64,000 nucleotides of DNA. Origin: Rhopalosiphum padi (taxonomy: Eukaryota > Arthropoda > Insecta > Hemiptera > Aphididae). The stretch lies in contig NC_083598.1 of NCBI RefSeq assembly GCF_020882245.1, positions 15,741,178 to 15,805,177 on the forward strand. The letters run 5' to 3'. The notes beneath the pieces are model-generated. The model saw only the letters and a list, made by a program, of their open reading frames with translations, ran no database searches and was not told the DNA's origin. Shown one piece after another: positions 52,433 to 62,870 of this stretch (positions within the stretch are counted from its first letter, which is position 1; each line of letters starts with the position of its first letter). The translations under genes were made by a program, and so were the position numbers.

Positions 52433-52918
52433 TATATTACTTTTGAGAAACCTAACGAGAGGATATGCTACTGCTCAATGTAAATCAGTTCTGTGCATTC
52501 TTGAAAGACACTGCCATAGTGGATTTTTCCTGTGTGAGGATACATAGATCTAATTTTTAACGGACCGTGTCATATTCTTTTTCTGCAATTAAGTTTTTTT
52601 GGATCTTATTTAATTAAGACTAATCTGAACATAACTGTTTGTATAATTTAAATATCCACTTAAATTACTTATGACATTTGTCACAAGTTAAACTATAGGA
52701 TCAGCACCACTGGTCTTATTAAATTATTATTCTAATATGGTGTTTTGTTTGTTCAAATAGTAACTAAAACAAATAAATAAAAAAGTAGAATTTACAATAA
52801 AACATAATAACTATTTTTCCTTGCACAAATAACTTTAATTTGTATTTTTTTTTTTCAATATAATTTCAACATTATGTTTGAAATTAGTTTTTGATGTAAT
52901 GCTTACTACTTTTGTTAA

Positions 52919-53956
52919 GGTGCCTCGCTACTGCCGTCAATTTTAAATTAAAGTTACTTTATTATGTCCGATTTTGATTCTGAAAATAATTTGAACTGCA
53001 GAAAATTTTCTATAGATCATACAGAATATTTTGAAAAAATTAAATCTTATATTATAATTAGAGCGCGGATTTCTATGCAATTGCATATTTTTGTCATTTA
53101 TCTCCACGAATCATCATAATTTGAAGCTAATGGTGACATTTTTTTTTGCATTATTTGGCCAAATTCAAAATTTATTGCACATTGAAGCAAAAATTTTAAA
53201 AAATGTATAAAATAATATTTTGTCAAATAGAAAAATTAAAACTAATTTTCATAGTCATTAAATAATAATTTATATATATATTTAGTAATAAGATAAATAA
53301 TTGATTATGACGTAAACTTCAAATATGCCACCAATAAACTTCGGTTGACGTCAAACGTTCGTTCTCAGTCTTTAAAAATATGTTAATCGATAAACGACAC
53401 AGCTTCACAGAAGAATAACTTGAAATGCACATGATTAATTATTTTAAAAATGATTTTTTTATTAAGTATTTAAGTAATTAATTATTATAAGTTTTATTGT
53501 AAATTTTAAAATAAATAATTCTTGCATATTTTTTACAATTTTCATAATTTTTACTGCATATATGTTATATAGAATATTTCGAAATTTTTAAGTGCATAAA
53601 AATCCATGCTCTAGTTATAATAAAGTGTTAATGAAAAATTTATAAATATGAATATGAATTTTTACAAACCATAATTAAAATTAAAATTAAAAAATGAAAA
53701 ATGTTTCATACGATTTAAAGACATTATTCTGCTGAACTTAAAAGATATTTCTAGAATCAAGATCAGACAACGTTAATTAACTTTAATTTTGTCAAATTAA
53801 TAAGTAAGTTATCTTAAAATATTTATTGTTATCCATCTGCAGCTCCAACCGGTACTCGCATTGAATTTCATTCGCACCAATAATCATTTACAGCTAAGAC
53901 AAAATTATAAATTACCTAAATGATGCCCCTTAAATAATAACCGTAGCGAGGCCACC
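52919..53956. mobile_element. Outer inverted-repeat element, GGTG-CCTCGCTAC ends
   Basis: GGTGCCTCGCTACTG at 52919 and CCGTAGCGAGGCCACC ending at 53956 are inverted copies differing by one inserted base and one mismatch. The interior is non-coding and contains the complete hAT-like MITE at 53059-53613. No clear target duplication was seen for the outer pair, so superfamily is undetermined. Confidence 0.5.
53059..53613. mobile_element. Nested hAT-like MITE
   Basis: 555 bp with ends TAGAGCGCGGATTTCTATGC and GCATAAAAATCCATGCTCTA, inverted copies with a few transitions. The flanking octamers ATTATAAT (53051-53058) and GTTATAAT (53614-53621) match at 7 of 8 positions. The GGATTTCTATGCA core is shared with the element at 28512-29147. 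It contains the palindrome TTGACGTCAA near 53344. Non-coding. Confidence 0.8.
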
Positions 53957-54588
53957 AACATAGAATGTATTATAATAAAAAAAAATATAGTTTTTGTTTG
54001 TATAATAAATATTTTGTAAAAATGTTATTTATTGGAAATCATTTTTAAGCATTAATATTAAATTAGTACATACAAATTAAAGTGTATTGTTTACACATTG
54101 CATTAAAAAAATTAAATCTTACTTTAATTATTGAGTAATGTTAGTATTACAAATTATAATTTTATTTTGTTTCTTGTTTTTTTTTTTTAATTTTTATGTA
54201 TAACAATTTGTTTAAATTAAAAAGTGTAATACTTATTAGTCATTCAATTCATAAAATATACATTTAATCATAATATAAATAAACATGTGCTACATAAGGA
54301 CATAAATAAAAAATATTTAGATAAATAGTAATTTTTATGTGTATTGTTATTATAAAGTAAAAAAAAATTCCAACAAGAAAATTATTTGCACTAAGAGCAA
54401 ACTTATTATTATTAAGCTTATGCTTAAAGTTTTACTTTTGATCCAATTGGAGTATTAGGATGTTAGTTATATTATATGTGCAGTCTTTCTTCTGGATCTG
54501 AAAACATCAATTTATTTCATAAATAAGAATAATAATTAATTTACTGTCTGTATTATTACTTACCAGAGAAATTAATACGTAGACATTC

Positions 54589-55713
54589 CTAATATCCTCT
54601 AGTATTGACCTAAAATAAATAAAATTATTAGGTAATTGTCTAAAACTATTAATCAAATTATAATCTAGTCTAGTACATAAAACATTACTTACAATATCAT
54701 CAATTTTCAAAATGCTGCGGACAGTCTCGGAAGCCAAAGTTATAGCACTAATTGATACCAATAATGGTTGTACAACATTTTCTTCTAGAATATTGGTTAT
54801 TGCTCCCTATAAAATATAATTGAATAATTAGTTAAGGCATATTATACGCATAATAATAAGTTTTAACAATTACCTTTCGGACATTAATACCCGCAGTAAC
54901 TTCACCTTGAGAGTGTCTATTACGTAACTCAGTAACTGTAGTGATGGGGTTAAGACCAGCATTTTCAGCTAATGTTAAAGGTATGACTTCTAAAGCTTGT
55001 GCAAAAGCTCTATAACAGTATGCATCAACTCCAGTAACTAATCTTGCAAGTTCAGCTAATTTTAAGCTAATTTCGATTTCAGGTGCACCACCGCCAGCTA
55101 ACAATGCTCTGAAATGGTCAGAATTTTTATGTAAAAATACACTGTTGATAATTCACTTTTCAATATAACTCACCTGTGTTTTACTAAACATCTGATAACA
55201 CACAATGCATCATGAATTGAACGCTCAGCTTCTTCCAAGACCAATTTATTAGAACCTCGAACTATGATACTAACTGTTCTACCCGGGTTGTTGATGCCAG
55301 TGATTTGTACAAAATGACTGTTACCAGTCATGACATCTTCCACCAAGTCTGCTGATACAAGGTTTTCGGCAACAAAGTGATCAAGACTTGCAATTGGTCT
55401 ACAATTCAATGTCTGGAATATAATTTTATCAAGTTATTTCCAAATTGAAATTTAATTTTACATTTCAAAAATATACCTTGCAAACATAATCAATGTCCTC
55501 TCGCTCTATATTATTTATAACCATACATTTTATTTTGTCTAAGAAATGTATAGCCAATTCAGATAATGCATCACGTAATATTGACTTTTGAATCAATAAA
55601 ACATTACAGCCAGCTTTTTTAATTTGTTTAACAATGTTCAAAATATAAGCACGTTCTTCACGCAGTACACGGTCCATAGCAGTATAATCGGAAACGACCA
55701 CATTATAATCCAT
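54589..55713 (-). CDS. CCT4: T-complex chaperonin subunit delta (CCT4), C-terminal half only
   Basis: Subunit of the cytosolic TRiC/CCT chaperonin, which folds actin and tubulin using ATP. Exons (minus): 55477-55713, 55174-55412, 54874-55108, 54693-54806, 54589-54609; phases agree, giving 281 residues plus stop. They cover the second half of a protein of about 540 aa: MDYNVVVSDYTAMDRVLREE, GCNVLLIQKSILRDALSELA, VRGSNKLVLEEAERSIHDAL, ALLAGGGAPEIE (apical and intermediate elements), TLAENAGLNPITTVTELRNR and AGINVRKG, then TVRSILKIDDI joined to VNTRGY. The last coding exon has only seven codons including the stop. The first exon begins with an AG acceptor in phase 0, so its ATG is probably internal. 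No N-terminal exons (GDGTTS ATPase segment) are visible up to 64000. The frame is undamaged. Confidence 0.93.
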
Positions 55714-56504
55714 CTAAAACAAAAACAAAGTTAATTTATTAAAGCATTACTTAAAATCATTCAACATAAAATTATGTGCAAGATTGTGACGTACAATAAT
55801 TTTAATAATTAATGCAAGAGCAAAGATAACAATTTAATGACTCATAATTAGAACTCAATAATTTAAATACGTACATTTTAACGTAAAAACCCTAAACCCA
55901 AGATAACTTTAATGACAAGATTTGAAGTCATATTCTGATTTAATAAATTAGTAATCAAATATTATCAGTTAAAATCGTTTTTATTCAGAAATACACTATT
56001 ATTAGTATAAGCTTCTCAGAATTATAACATAGAACATAAAATGTAACGATATGATATCACTTCATATAATTAGTAATTTATGATTAATATATTACATAAG
56101 TTAAAATAAAAACCATTGATATCAGAATTTAAAAATTCGCTATCTTGGTAGTAATAGACTCAAAAAAATGGGATAATTACTTTTTCATTGTATATTAATT
56201 ATTAACGTTCAATTATGTATTATACGCATTTAATCTATAGTAATAAAAAATAACAATTTACAAAATAATAAATTTAACGCATATCTAAAAATATACAAAG
56301 CATAAAATAAAACAGTTTTTACAGTATTATAAAATAAAAAGATTAAGTCGTATCATATTTTGAAGTATTACATAATTGACTAAATATGTATACAATATAT
56401 TACAAAATTATGTAAAAAGTATATGATGAACACATTTACATTCAAAAATAAATAATATACAAATTATAGTAGAGATACAATATATTGTGTTAAGTACACA
56501 GCAA
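55714..56504. other. Spacer between CCT4 exons and CD36-like gene
   Basis: About 790 bp of AT-rich sequence with no exon recognised on either strand. It would hold the 3' untranslated region of the CD36-like gene and, if CCT4 continues upstream, the 3' part of a CCT4 intron. Confidence 0.6.
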
Positions 56505-58142
56505 TTATTTATTCATAGGTAAAATTTGTTTCTCATTAGACATAAAACAATCTTTTAATATGATTTTCCTGACCAAAAAAACCATAGATAATGTAAGTGT
56601 CAATAACGATGTCCACTTCAACAATATCTCACCGAGGTTGATACTAATAGAAGTCTGTTGAAGAGTTCTCTTTATGTCATCCGGAAGTTTGTCAACTTTC
56701 ACTTCAATCCATGCGACTGGCAGTATTATTCCCTGTTTGAAATTTTTGAAATGCGATATCCCATCAGCTTTCTTTAACATGATATTCACTTGAAACCTGG
56801 ACCGGCCTCCCAGGGACACTCCCAATTTAGAATGAACATCTACAAAGGTCTCATGGAGATCGGGATCAGGGGACATTCCATGAATGTCTCTTCTCAGCTC
56901 TGGATCGCCTAAATAGAAATGCGGGAATGACATCATTACTGGGGCGCCGTTACAAGGTGATGAATTGAACACTCCCGATGGCGGAAATGTTTCTGAAGTA
57001 TAATAACAGTCGTTGTCCGGGTTTGTATTAGGTGTGTCAAACACGTTTCTGGGTGCCTGGAAACGGAATGCTGTCACTCCGGGAACTGTTTCGATGTCTT
57101 CCTTGTAAACCAGCGGAAATCGACGGCACAGGTCCATGTGAAACACGAAAAGTTTCGACTTACGACTCAACGTGGTGGGCGGAAATTGGGATCCGTCGCT
57201 GCCGTCCAACCTGTTGCACTCGTCCGTCTTCCAAACATCTAATGTGTCCAACCCGTTGTAGCGTGTGATGACGCCGAGCTCGTTTAGATTTCCAACGCCA
57301 CTGTGAATCGTGATACGGTCGGGTGACACACCGCGTCGTCCGGTAATTATCCCAAACTTCGACAGCCGGGCATCCCTGTGCACCGTCGATGCCAGGCCTT
57401 GGGCCAGAGTGTATATACTATCCTCATAGCCCCAAAAGTAGTCGTTAATTTTTAGGTGTAGGAAAGGTTTTACTTTAAACCCGTCCAAAAATAGTGACAT
57501 GAACTTTTGTGTAAGGTAAAACGTGTCGGCGCTCTTCGATATAGCACTGATTAGCGGCAAGTTTGGTACGGTTATAGTTAGTCGTTCCGGGTCGCCTTGA
57601 GACATTTCGGGTACGAACTCGTTACTTCTTCGCTCCTGGTATGTGACAGTACCGTTAGCGTTGAATTCCACGTTAATCCGTTCGACCGTCTCCCGGTAGA
57701 CGAACGGACCTAACTCTTGGACTATGGGCGTATCACCGTATTTCAAAACCCGGTTGATGTTGGTATAGTTGAACGGATAAATCGACACATACGGCTTGAC
57801 GGATGGATTTTGCCACATGCTATACGAAGCACTGCCCTGCGTTATAGTCACAAACTGTAAGATTTGGAACATGTAAAACTCCGTGAACCACATTATGATT
57901 GTGAAAATTCCACTTAAGGCAATCAAAACAACTAGCAACAGAAACCCTGAGGGTATCGAATTGTGGCCGGTTTCGCAAAGTTCATGTTTCTTGGTCGACG
58001 AACGTTCGCGTTCTAGAGTCCCGATTTTTATGATACCGCTGTTACAAAATTTTAGCTTTTCGAGTAATTTTACAGCTGACCATCCACCACTAGCTGCATT
58101 CATTTTCAAATCGTTCGATTTATCACACGTTCCTTGCAACAT
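56505..58142 (-). CDS. CD36/SR-B class scavenger receptor, intronless
   Basis: Two-pass membrane glycoprotein of the CD36 family (SR-BI, SNMP, Croquemort-like), which binds or moves lipids, carotenoids or lipoproteins. The start chosen is the ATG at 58142 (ACAAAATG context), giving 545 aa; the open frame extends upstream only from a GTG. A rather long N-terminal tail (about 66 aa) precedes membrane segment 1 (67-89, LLLVVLIALSGIFTIIMW). The ectodomain has MWQNPSVKPYVSIYPFNYTN, ELGPFVYRE, clustered cysteines 309, 339, 379 and 397, and SFPHFYLGDPEL; segment 2 is at about 505-527. Sites such as NYT, NGT and NSS could be glycosylated. The gene has no introns and is clearly GC-richer than the surrounding exons. 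AATAAA overlaps the stop codon (ATGAATAAATAA). Ligand unknown. Confidence 0.92.
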   Translation of the reverse strand: MLQGTCDKSNDLKMNAASGGWSAVKLLEKLKFCNSGIIKIGTLERERSSTKKHELCETGHNSIPSGFLLLVVLIALSGIFTIIMWFTEFYMFQILQFVTITQGSASYSMWQNPSVKPYVSIYPFNYTNINRVLKYGDTPIVQELGPFVYRETVERINVEFNANGTVTYQERRSNEFVPEMSQGDPERLTITVPNLPLISAISKSADTFYLTQKFMSLFLDGFKVKPFLHLKINDYFWGYEDSIYTLAQGLASTVHRDARLSKFGIITGRRGVSPDRITIHSGVGNLNELGVITRYNGLDTLDVWKTDECNRLDGSDGSQFPPTTLSRKSKLFVFHMDLCRRFPLVYKEDIETVPGVTAFRFQAPRNVFDTPNTNPDNDCYYTSETFPPSGVFNSSPCNGAPVMMSFPHFYLGDPELRRDIHGMSPDPDLHETFVDVHSKLGVSLGGRSRFQVNIMLKKADGISHFKNFKQGIILPVAWIEVKVDKLPDDIKRTLQQTSISINLGEILLKWTSLLTLTLSMVFLVRKIILKDCFMSNEKQILPMNK

Positions 58143-58259
58143 TTTGTTCGAAATATAATAGTTTTTTACGACGTATAATTTTGTACTCGAAAGGTATTTC
58201 ACGTAAAACACAACACTGTAAAGATTTCTCTTTAATTCATTTTTATTATTAAAATAATT

Positions 58260-59610
58260 TGTTTAATAAAACGTTGTTTCTTCACAACAATATTAGCAGT
58301 CATGTTTCAATAAATAATAAATGTATACTGTGGTTAATTATCACTAATATTTTTTTTATTTCCTACGTGCTAGATAGATAAATAGACATTGGACTTGATA
58401 AACATTTACAGCTCAATGACGAATGGTTCGTTTCGGAATAGCTCTTAATAAAAACAATGTTGAATAATAGTTAGAACAAAAGATTGAAATTGAAATCTCG
58501 TAAAGATCAAAGGGTATCAAGCATATAACAATAAATTGCACGTTTTTAGTCAACATTTACACCTTATGAAGAACTTTTGTGTAACCTAATGCAGACGTAT
58601 TAAACAAATAACATAAATAATTATTGAGCGAATATTGAGTTTATATTTAAATGGATAATAGTTAATAAACATAACCTATATAAACATTCGAATAGGAATA
58701 AATTTGTAGTGTTATCAAGCATATTAAAAACTTAAATTATAATTAAATAATAAATATATTAAAGCATAATTTTAAAAAATGTGATGTATAGGTATATACT
58801 TTTATTATTTATAATTAATCAATTTAAGGAATACCAGAACCATCATACATTTCACATGTCCCTATCATAAATCCATCATGTGCATAAAAGTATAATTAAT
58901 TTACCAAAAAATAAATGTTAAGGATCAAGGAACTAAAATTTATATTTATTTTCAAAACTACATTTTCAATAGTACTATTATATTTTAAGTAAACTATTAA
59001 GAGAATGCAAAGCATTTATTGTATCTATTTAAATAATGCAAAATGTGGAAAATGTTATACCAAAGAATCTAATTTAATTTGTTTTACATTATTAATATTA
59101 TTATAATTAGAGAATAATACATATAGTATGTTATTAAATTTAAAGATAAAAATACTATAAAGATCAACTCAGAACTTTTAATGTGTATTAGAAAATATCA
59201 TAATCATTAAATTTGACAATAAGTCAACTCACAAATATATTATAAAAACCTACGAAACACATAAGAGAATTAACCCCAGATTCTAATGAACATTAAATTG
59301 ACAGTTCATTCATAAGACAAAAATAACATGTGAGAAAAACAACTCTTAAAAGTAATATATCAATCGGAATACTAAAATGTATACATGGAAAGATTATAAA
59401 TTATAAAAAACATTATTACAATACATTTCAATATATTATAATTAATATAAGAATAACAAATTTACTAATTGTAGAAGAGATATTTAAGTAAAAAATGAAT
59501 AAAAGGTTTATACTTTTATGTAATAACAAACAATTCAAGAATACAAAAAGTTATATCAAACTAATTAATGTAATAGCCAATGATAAATACTGTAGGAAAT
59601 TTATTATCGT
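58260..59610. other. AT-rich spacer with a degenerate satellite-like motif
   Basis: Upstream of the CD36-like gene, with no exon recognised. Around 58858, ATGTCCCTATCATAAATCC followed by ATCATG resembles the GTCCCTATC...CATCAT words of the satellite that starts at 59611. This may be a worn edge copy of the array. Confidence 0.5.
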
Positions 59611-62600
59611 TCTTTCTTATGTCCCTATCCAGCATAATGTCATCATATGTCACAAATGTCATTGGAAAAATTAATCATTAAGAATTACTTACAATTTTTT
59701 AATAATTAAATATTTGATTAACTATTTAATAAATCAGAAAAAAAGCACAAATCATTCGACAAATATCGTAATTAGGTGTCCTAAGGCTTTTTGTCATCAT
59801 AAAATAAATTTAATAATAATACTGATTTTAACGCTTTTAATTTTTTTTTTTTGACTTTCAGTTAAAATGTTATACTCAATCACCTAAAAAGGTGTCGTAC
59901 AGGTGTCCTAAGTTCAATTCATCATAAGTCATTTAACCAATATTTATTTTAAACAGTCAACATACATCAGAAAAAAAAACAAATCATACGATCTTAATCG
60001 TAATTAGGTGTCCTAAGGCTTATATATCATCATACTGTAATTTAACATAACAATATTGTAATTTAATTGAATAAATAGATATTTTTGTAACATCAGATTA
60101 AATATGAAATTATAATCAAAGTTTTCATATGTCCCTATCTAGCATAATGTCATCATATATCACAATTATCATTGGAAAAATTATTCATTAAGAATTACTT
60201 ACAATTTTTTAATAATTAAATATTTAATTAATTATTTAATAAATCAGAAAAAAAGCACAAATCATTCGACAAATATCGTAATTAGGTGTCCTAAGGCTTT
60301 TTGTCATCATAAAATAAATTTAATAATAATACTGATTTTAACTCTTTTAATTTTTTTTTTTTGACTTTCAGTTAAAATGTTATACTCAATCACCTAAAAA
60401 GGTGTCGTACAGGTGTCCTAAGTTCAATTCATCATAAGTCATTTAACCAATATTTATTTTAAACAGTCAACATACATCAGAAAAAAAAACAAATCATACG
60501 ATCTTAATCGTAATTAGGTGTCCTAAGGCTTATATATCATCATACTGTAATTTAACATAACAATATTGTAATTTAATTGAATAAATAGATATTTTTGTAA
60601 CATCAGATTAAATATGAAATTATAATCAAAGTTTTCATATGTCCCTATCTAGCATAATGTCATCATATATCACAATTATCATTGGAAAAATTATTCATTA
60701 AGAATTACTTACAATTTTTTAATAATTAAATATTTAATTAATTATTTAATAAATCAGAAAAAAAAGCACAAATCATTCGACAAATATCGTAATTAGGTGT
60801 CCTAAGGCTTTTTGTCATCATAAAAAAAATTTAATAATAAACTGATTTTAACTCTTTTAATTTTTTTTTTTTTTGACTTTCAGTTAAAATGTTATACTCA
60901 ATCACCTAAAAAGGTGTCGTACAGGTGTCCTAAGTTCAATTCATCATAAGTCATTTAACCAATATTTATTTTAAACAGTCAACATACATCAGAAAAAAAT
61001 TCAAATCATACGATCTTAATCGTAATTAGGTGTCCTAAGGCTTATATATCATCATACTGTAATTTAACATAACAATATTGTAATTTAATTGAATAAATAG
61101 ATATTTTTGTAACATCAGATTAAATATGAAATTATAATCAAAGTTTTCATATGTCCCTATCTAGCATAATGTCATCATATATCACAATTATCATTGGAAA
61201 AATTATTCATTAAGAATTACTTACAATTTTTTAATAATTAAATATTTAATTAATTATTTAATAAATCAGAAAAAAAGCACAAATCATTCGACAAATATCG
61301 TAATTAGGTGTCCTAAGGCTTTTTGTCATCATAAAATAAATTTAATAATAAACTGATTTTAACTCTTTTAATTTTTTTTTTTTGACTTTCAGTTAAAATG
61401 TTATACTCAATCACCTAAAAAGGTGTCGTACAGGTGTCCTAAGTTCAATTCATCATAAGTCATTTAACCAATATTTATTTTAAACAGTCAACATACATCA
61501 GAAAAAAATTCAAATCATACGATCTTAATCGTAATTAGGTGTCCTAAGGCTTATATATCATCATACTGTAATTTAACATAACAATATTGTAATTTAATTG
61601 AATAAATAGATATTTTTGTAACATCAGATTAAATATGAAATTATAATCAAAGTTTTCATATGTCCCTATCTAGCATAATGTCATCATATATCACAATTAT
61701 CATTGGAAAAATTATTCATTAAGAATTACTTACAATTTTTTAATAATTAAATATTTAATTAATTATTTAATAAATCAGAAAAAAAGCACAAATCATTCGA
61801 CAAATATCGTAATTAGGTGTCCTAAGGCTTTTTGTCATCATAAAATAAATTTAATAATAAACTGATTTTAACTCTTTTAATTTTTTTTTTTTGACTTTCA
61901 GTTAAAATGTTATACTCAATCACCTAAAAAGGTGTCGTACAGGTGTCCTAAGTTCAATTCATCATAAGTCATTTAACCAATATTTATTTTAAACAGTCAA
62001 CATACATCAGAAAAAAATTCAAATCATACGATCTTAATCGTAATTAGGTGTCCTAAGGCTTATATATCATCATACTGTAATTTAACATAACAATATTGTA
62101 ATTTAATTGAATAAATAGATATTTTTGTAACATCAGATTAAATATGAAATTATAATCAAAGTTTTCATATGTCCCTATCTAGCATAATGTCATCATATAT
62201 CACAATTATCATTGGAAAAATTATTCATTAAGAATTACTTACAATTTTTTAATAATTAAATATTTAATTAATTATTTAATAAATCAGAAAAAAAAGCACA
62301 AATCATTCGACAAATATCGTAATTAGGTGTCCTAAGGCTTTTTGTCATCATAAAAAAAATTTAATAATAAACTGATTTTAACTTTTTTAATTTTTTTTTT
62401 TTTGACTTTCAGTTAAAATGTTATACTCAATCACCTAAAAAGGTGTCGTACAGGTGTCCTAAGTTCAATTCATCATAAGTCATTTAACCAATATTTATTT
62501 TAAACAGTCAACATACATCAGAAAAAAAAACAAATCATACGATCTTAATCGTAATTAGGTGTCCTAAGGCTTATATATCATCATACTGTAATTTAACATA

Positions 62601-62870
62601 ACAATATTGTAATTTAATTGAATAAATAGATATTTTTGTAACATCAGATTAAATATGAAATTATAATCAAAGTTTTCATATGTCCCTATCTAGCATAATG
62701 TCATCATATGTCACAATTATCATTGGAAAAATTATTCATCAAGAATTACTTACAATTTTTTAATAATTAAATATTTAATTAACTATTTAATATATCAGAA
62801 TAAAAGCACAAATCATACGATCTTTATCGTAATTAGGTGTCCTTAGGTTTACTATATCATTAGCTTACAA
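59611..62870 (+). repeat. 510-bp higher-order satellite array, about 6.4 copies
   Basis: Head-to-tail copies start at 59611, 60121, 60631, 61143, 61652, 62161 and 62672 (the last partial), a period of 509-512 bp. The unit is itself composite: GTCCC/GTCCT words followed by CAT-rich segments recur four times per unit at spacings of about 157, 127, 105 and 121 bp (CCCTATCTAGCATAATG, then CCTAAGGCTTTTTG, CCTAAGTTCAATTC and CCTAAGGCTTATAT). The interior copies are almost identical; the first and last carry more changes, the pattern left by unequal exchange. A small perfect hairpin CACCTAAAAAGGTG is kept in each copy. The array is non-coding and more than 70 percent AT. Confidence 0.95.

Noticed and set aside
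57032..57268. Plus-strand open frame of 78 codons
   Set aside because: It is the antisense shadow of the GC-richer CD36-like coding sequence.
56505..58211. Longer CD36-like frame starting at 58211
   Set aside because: The upstream 23 codons begin with GTG; the ATG at 58142 has a strong context and is the better start.
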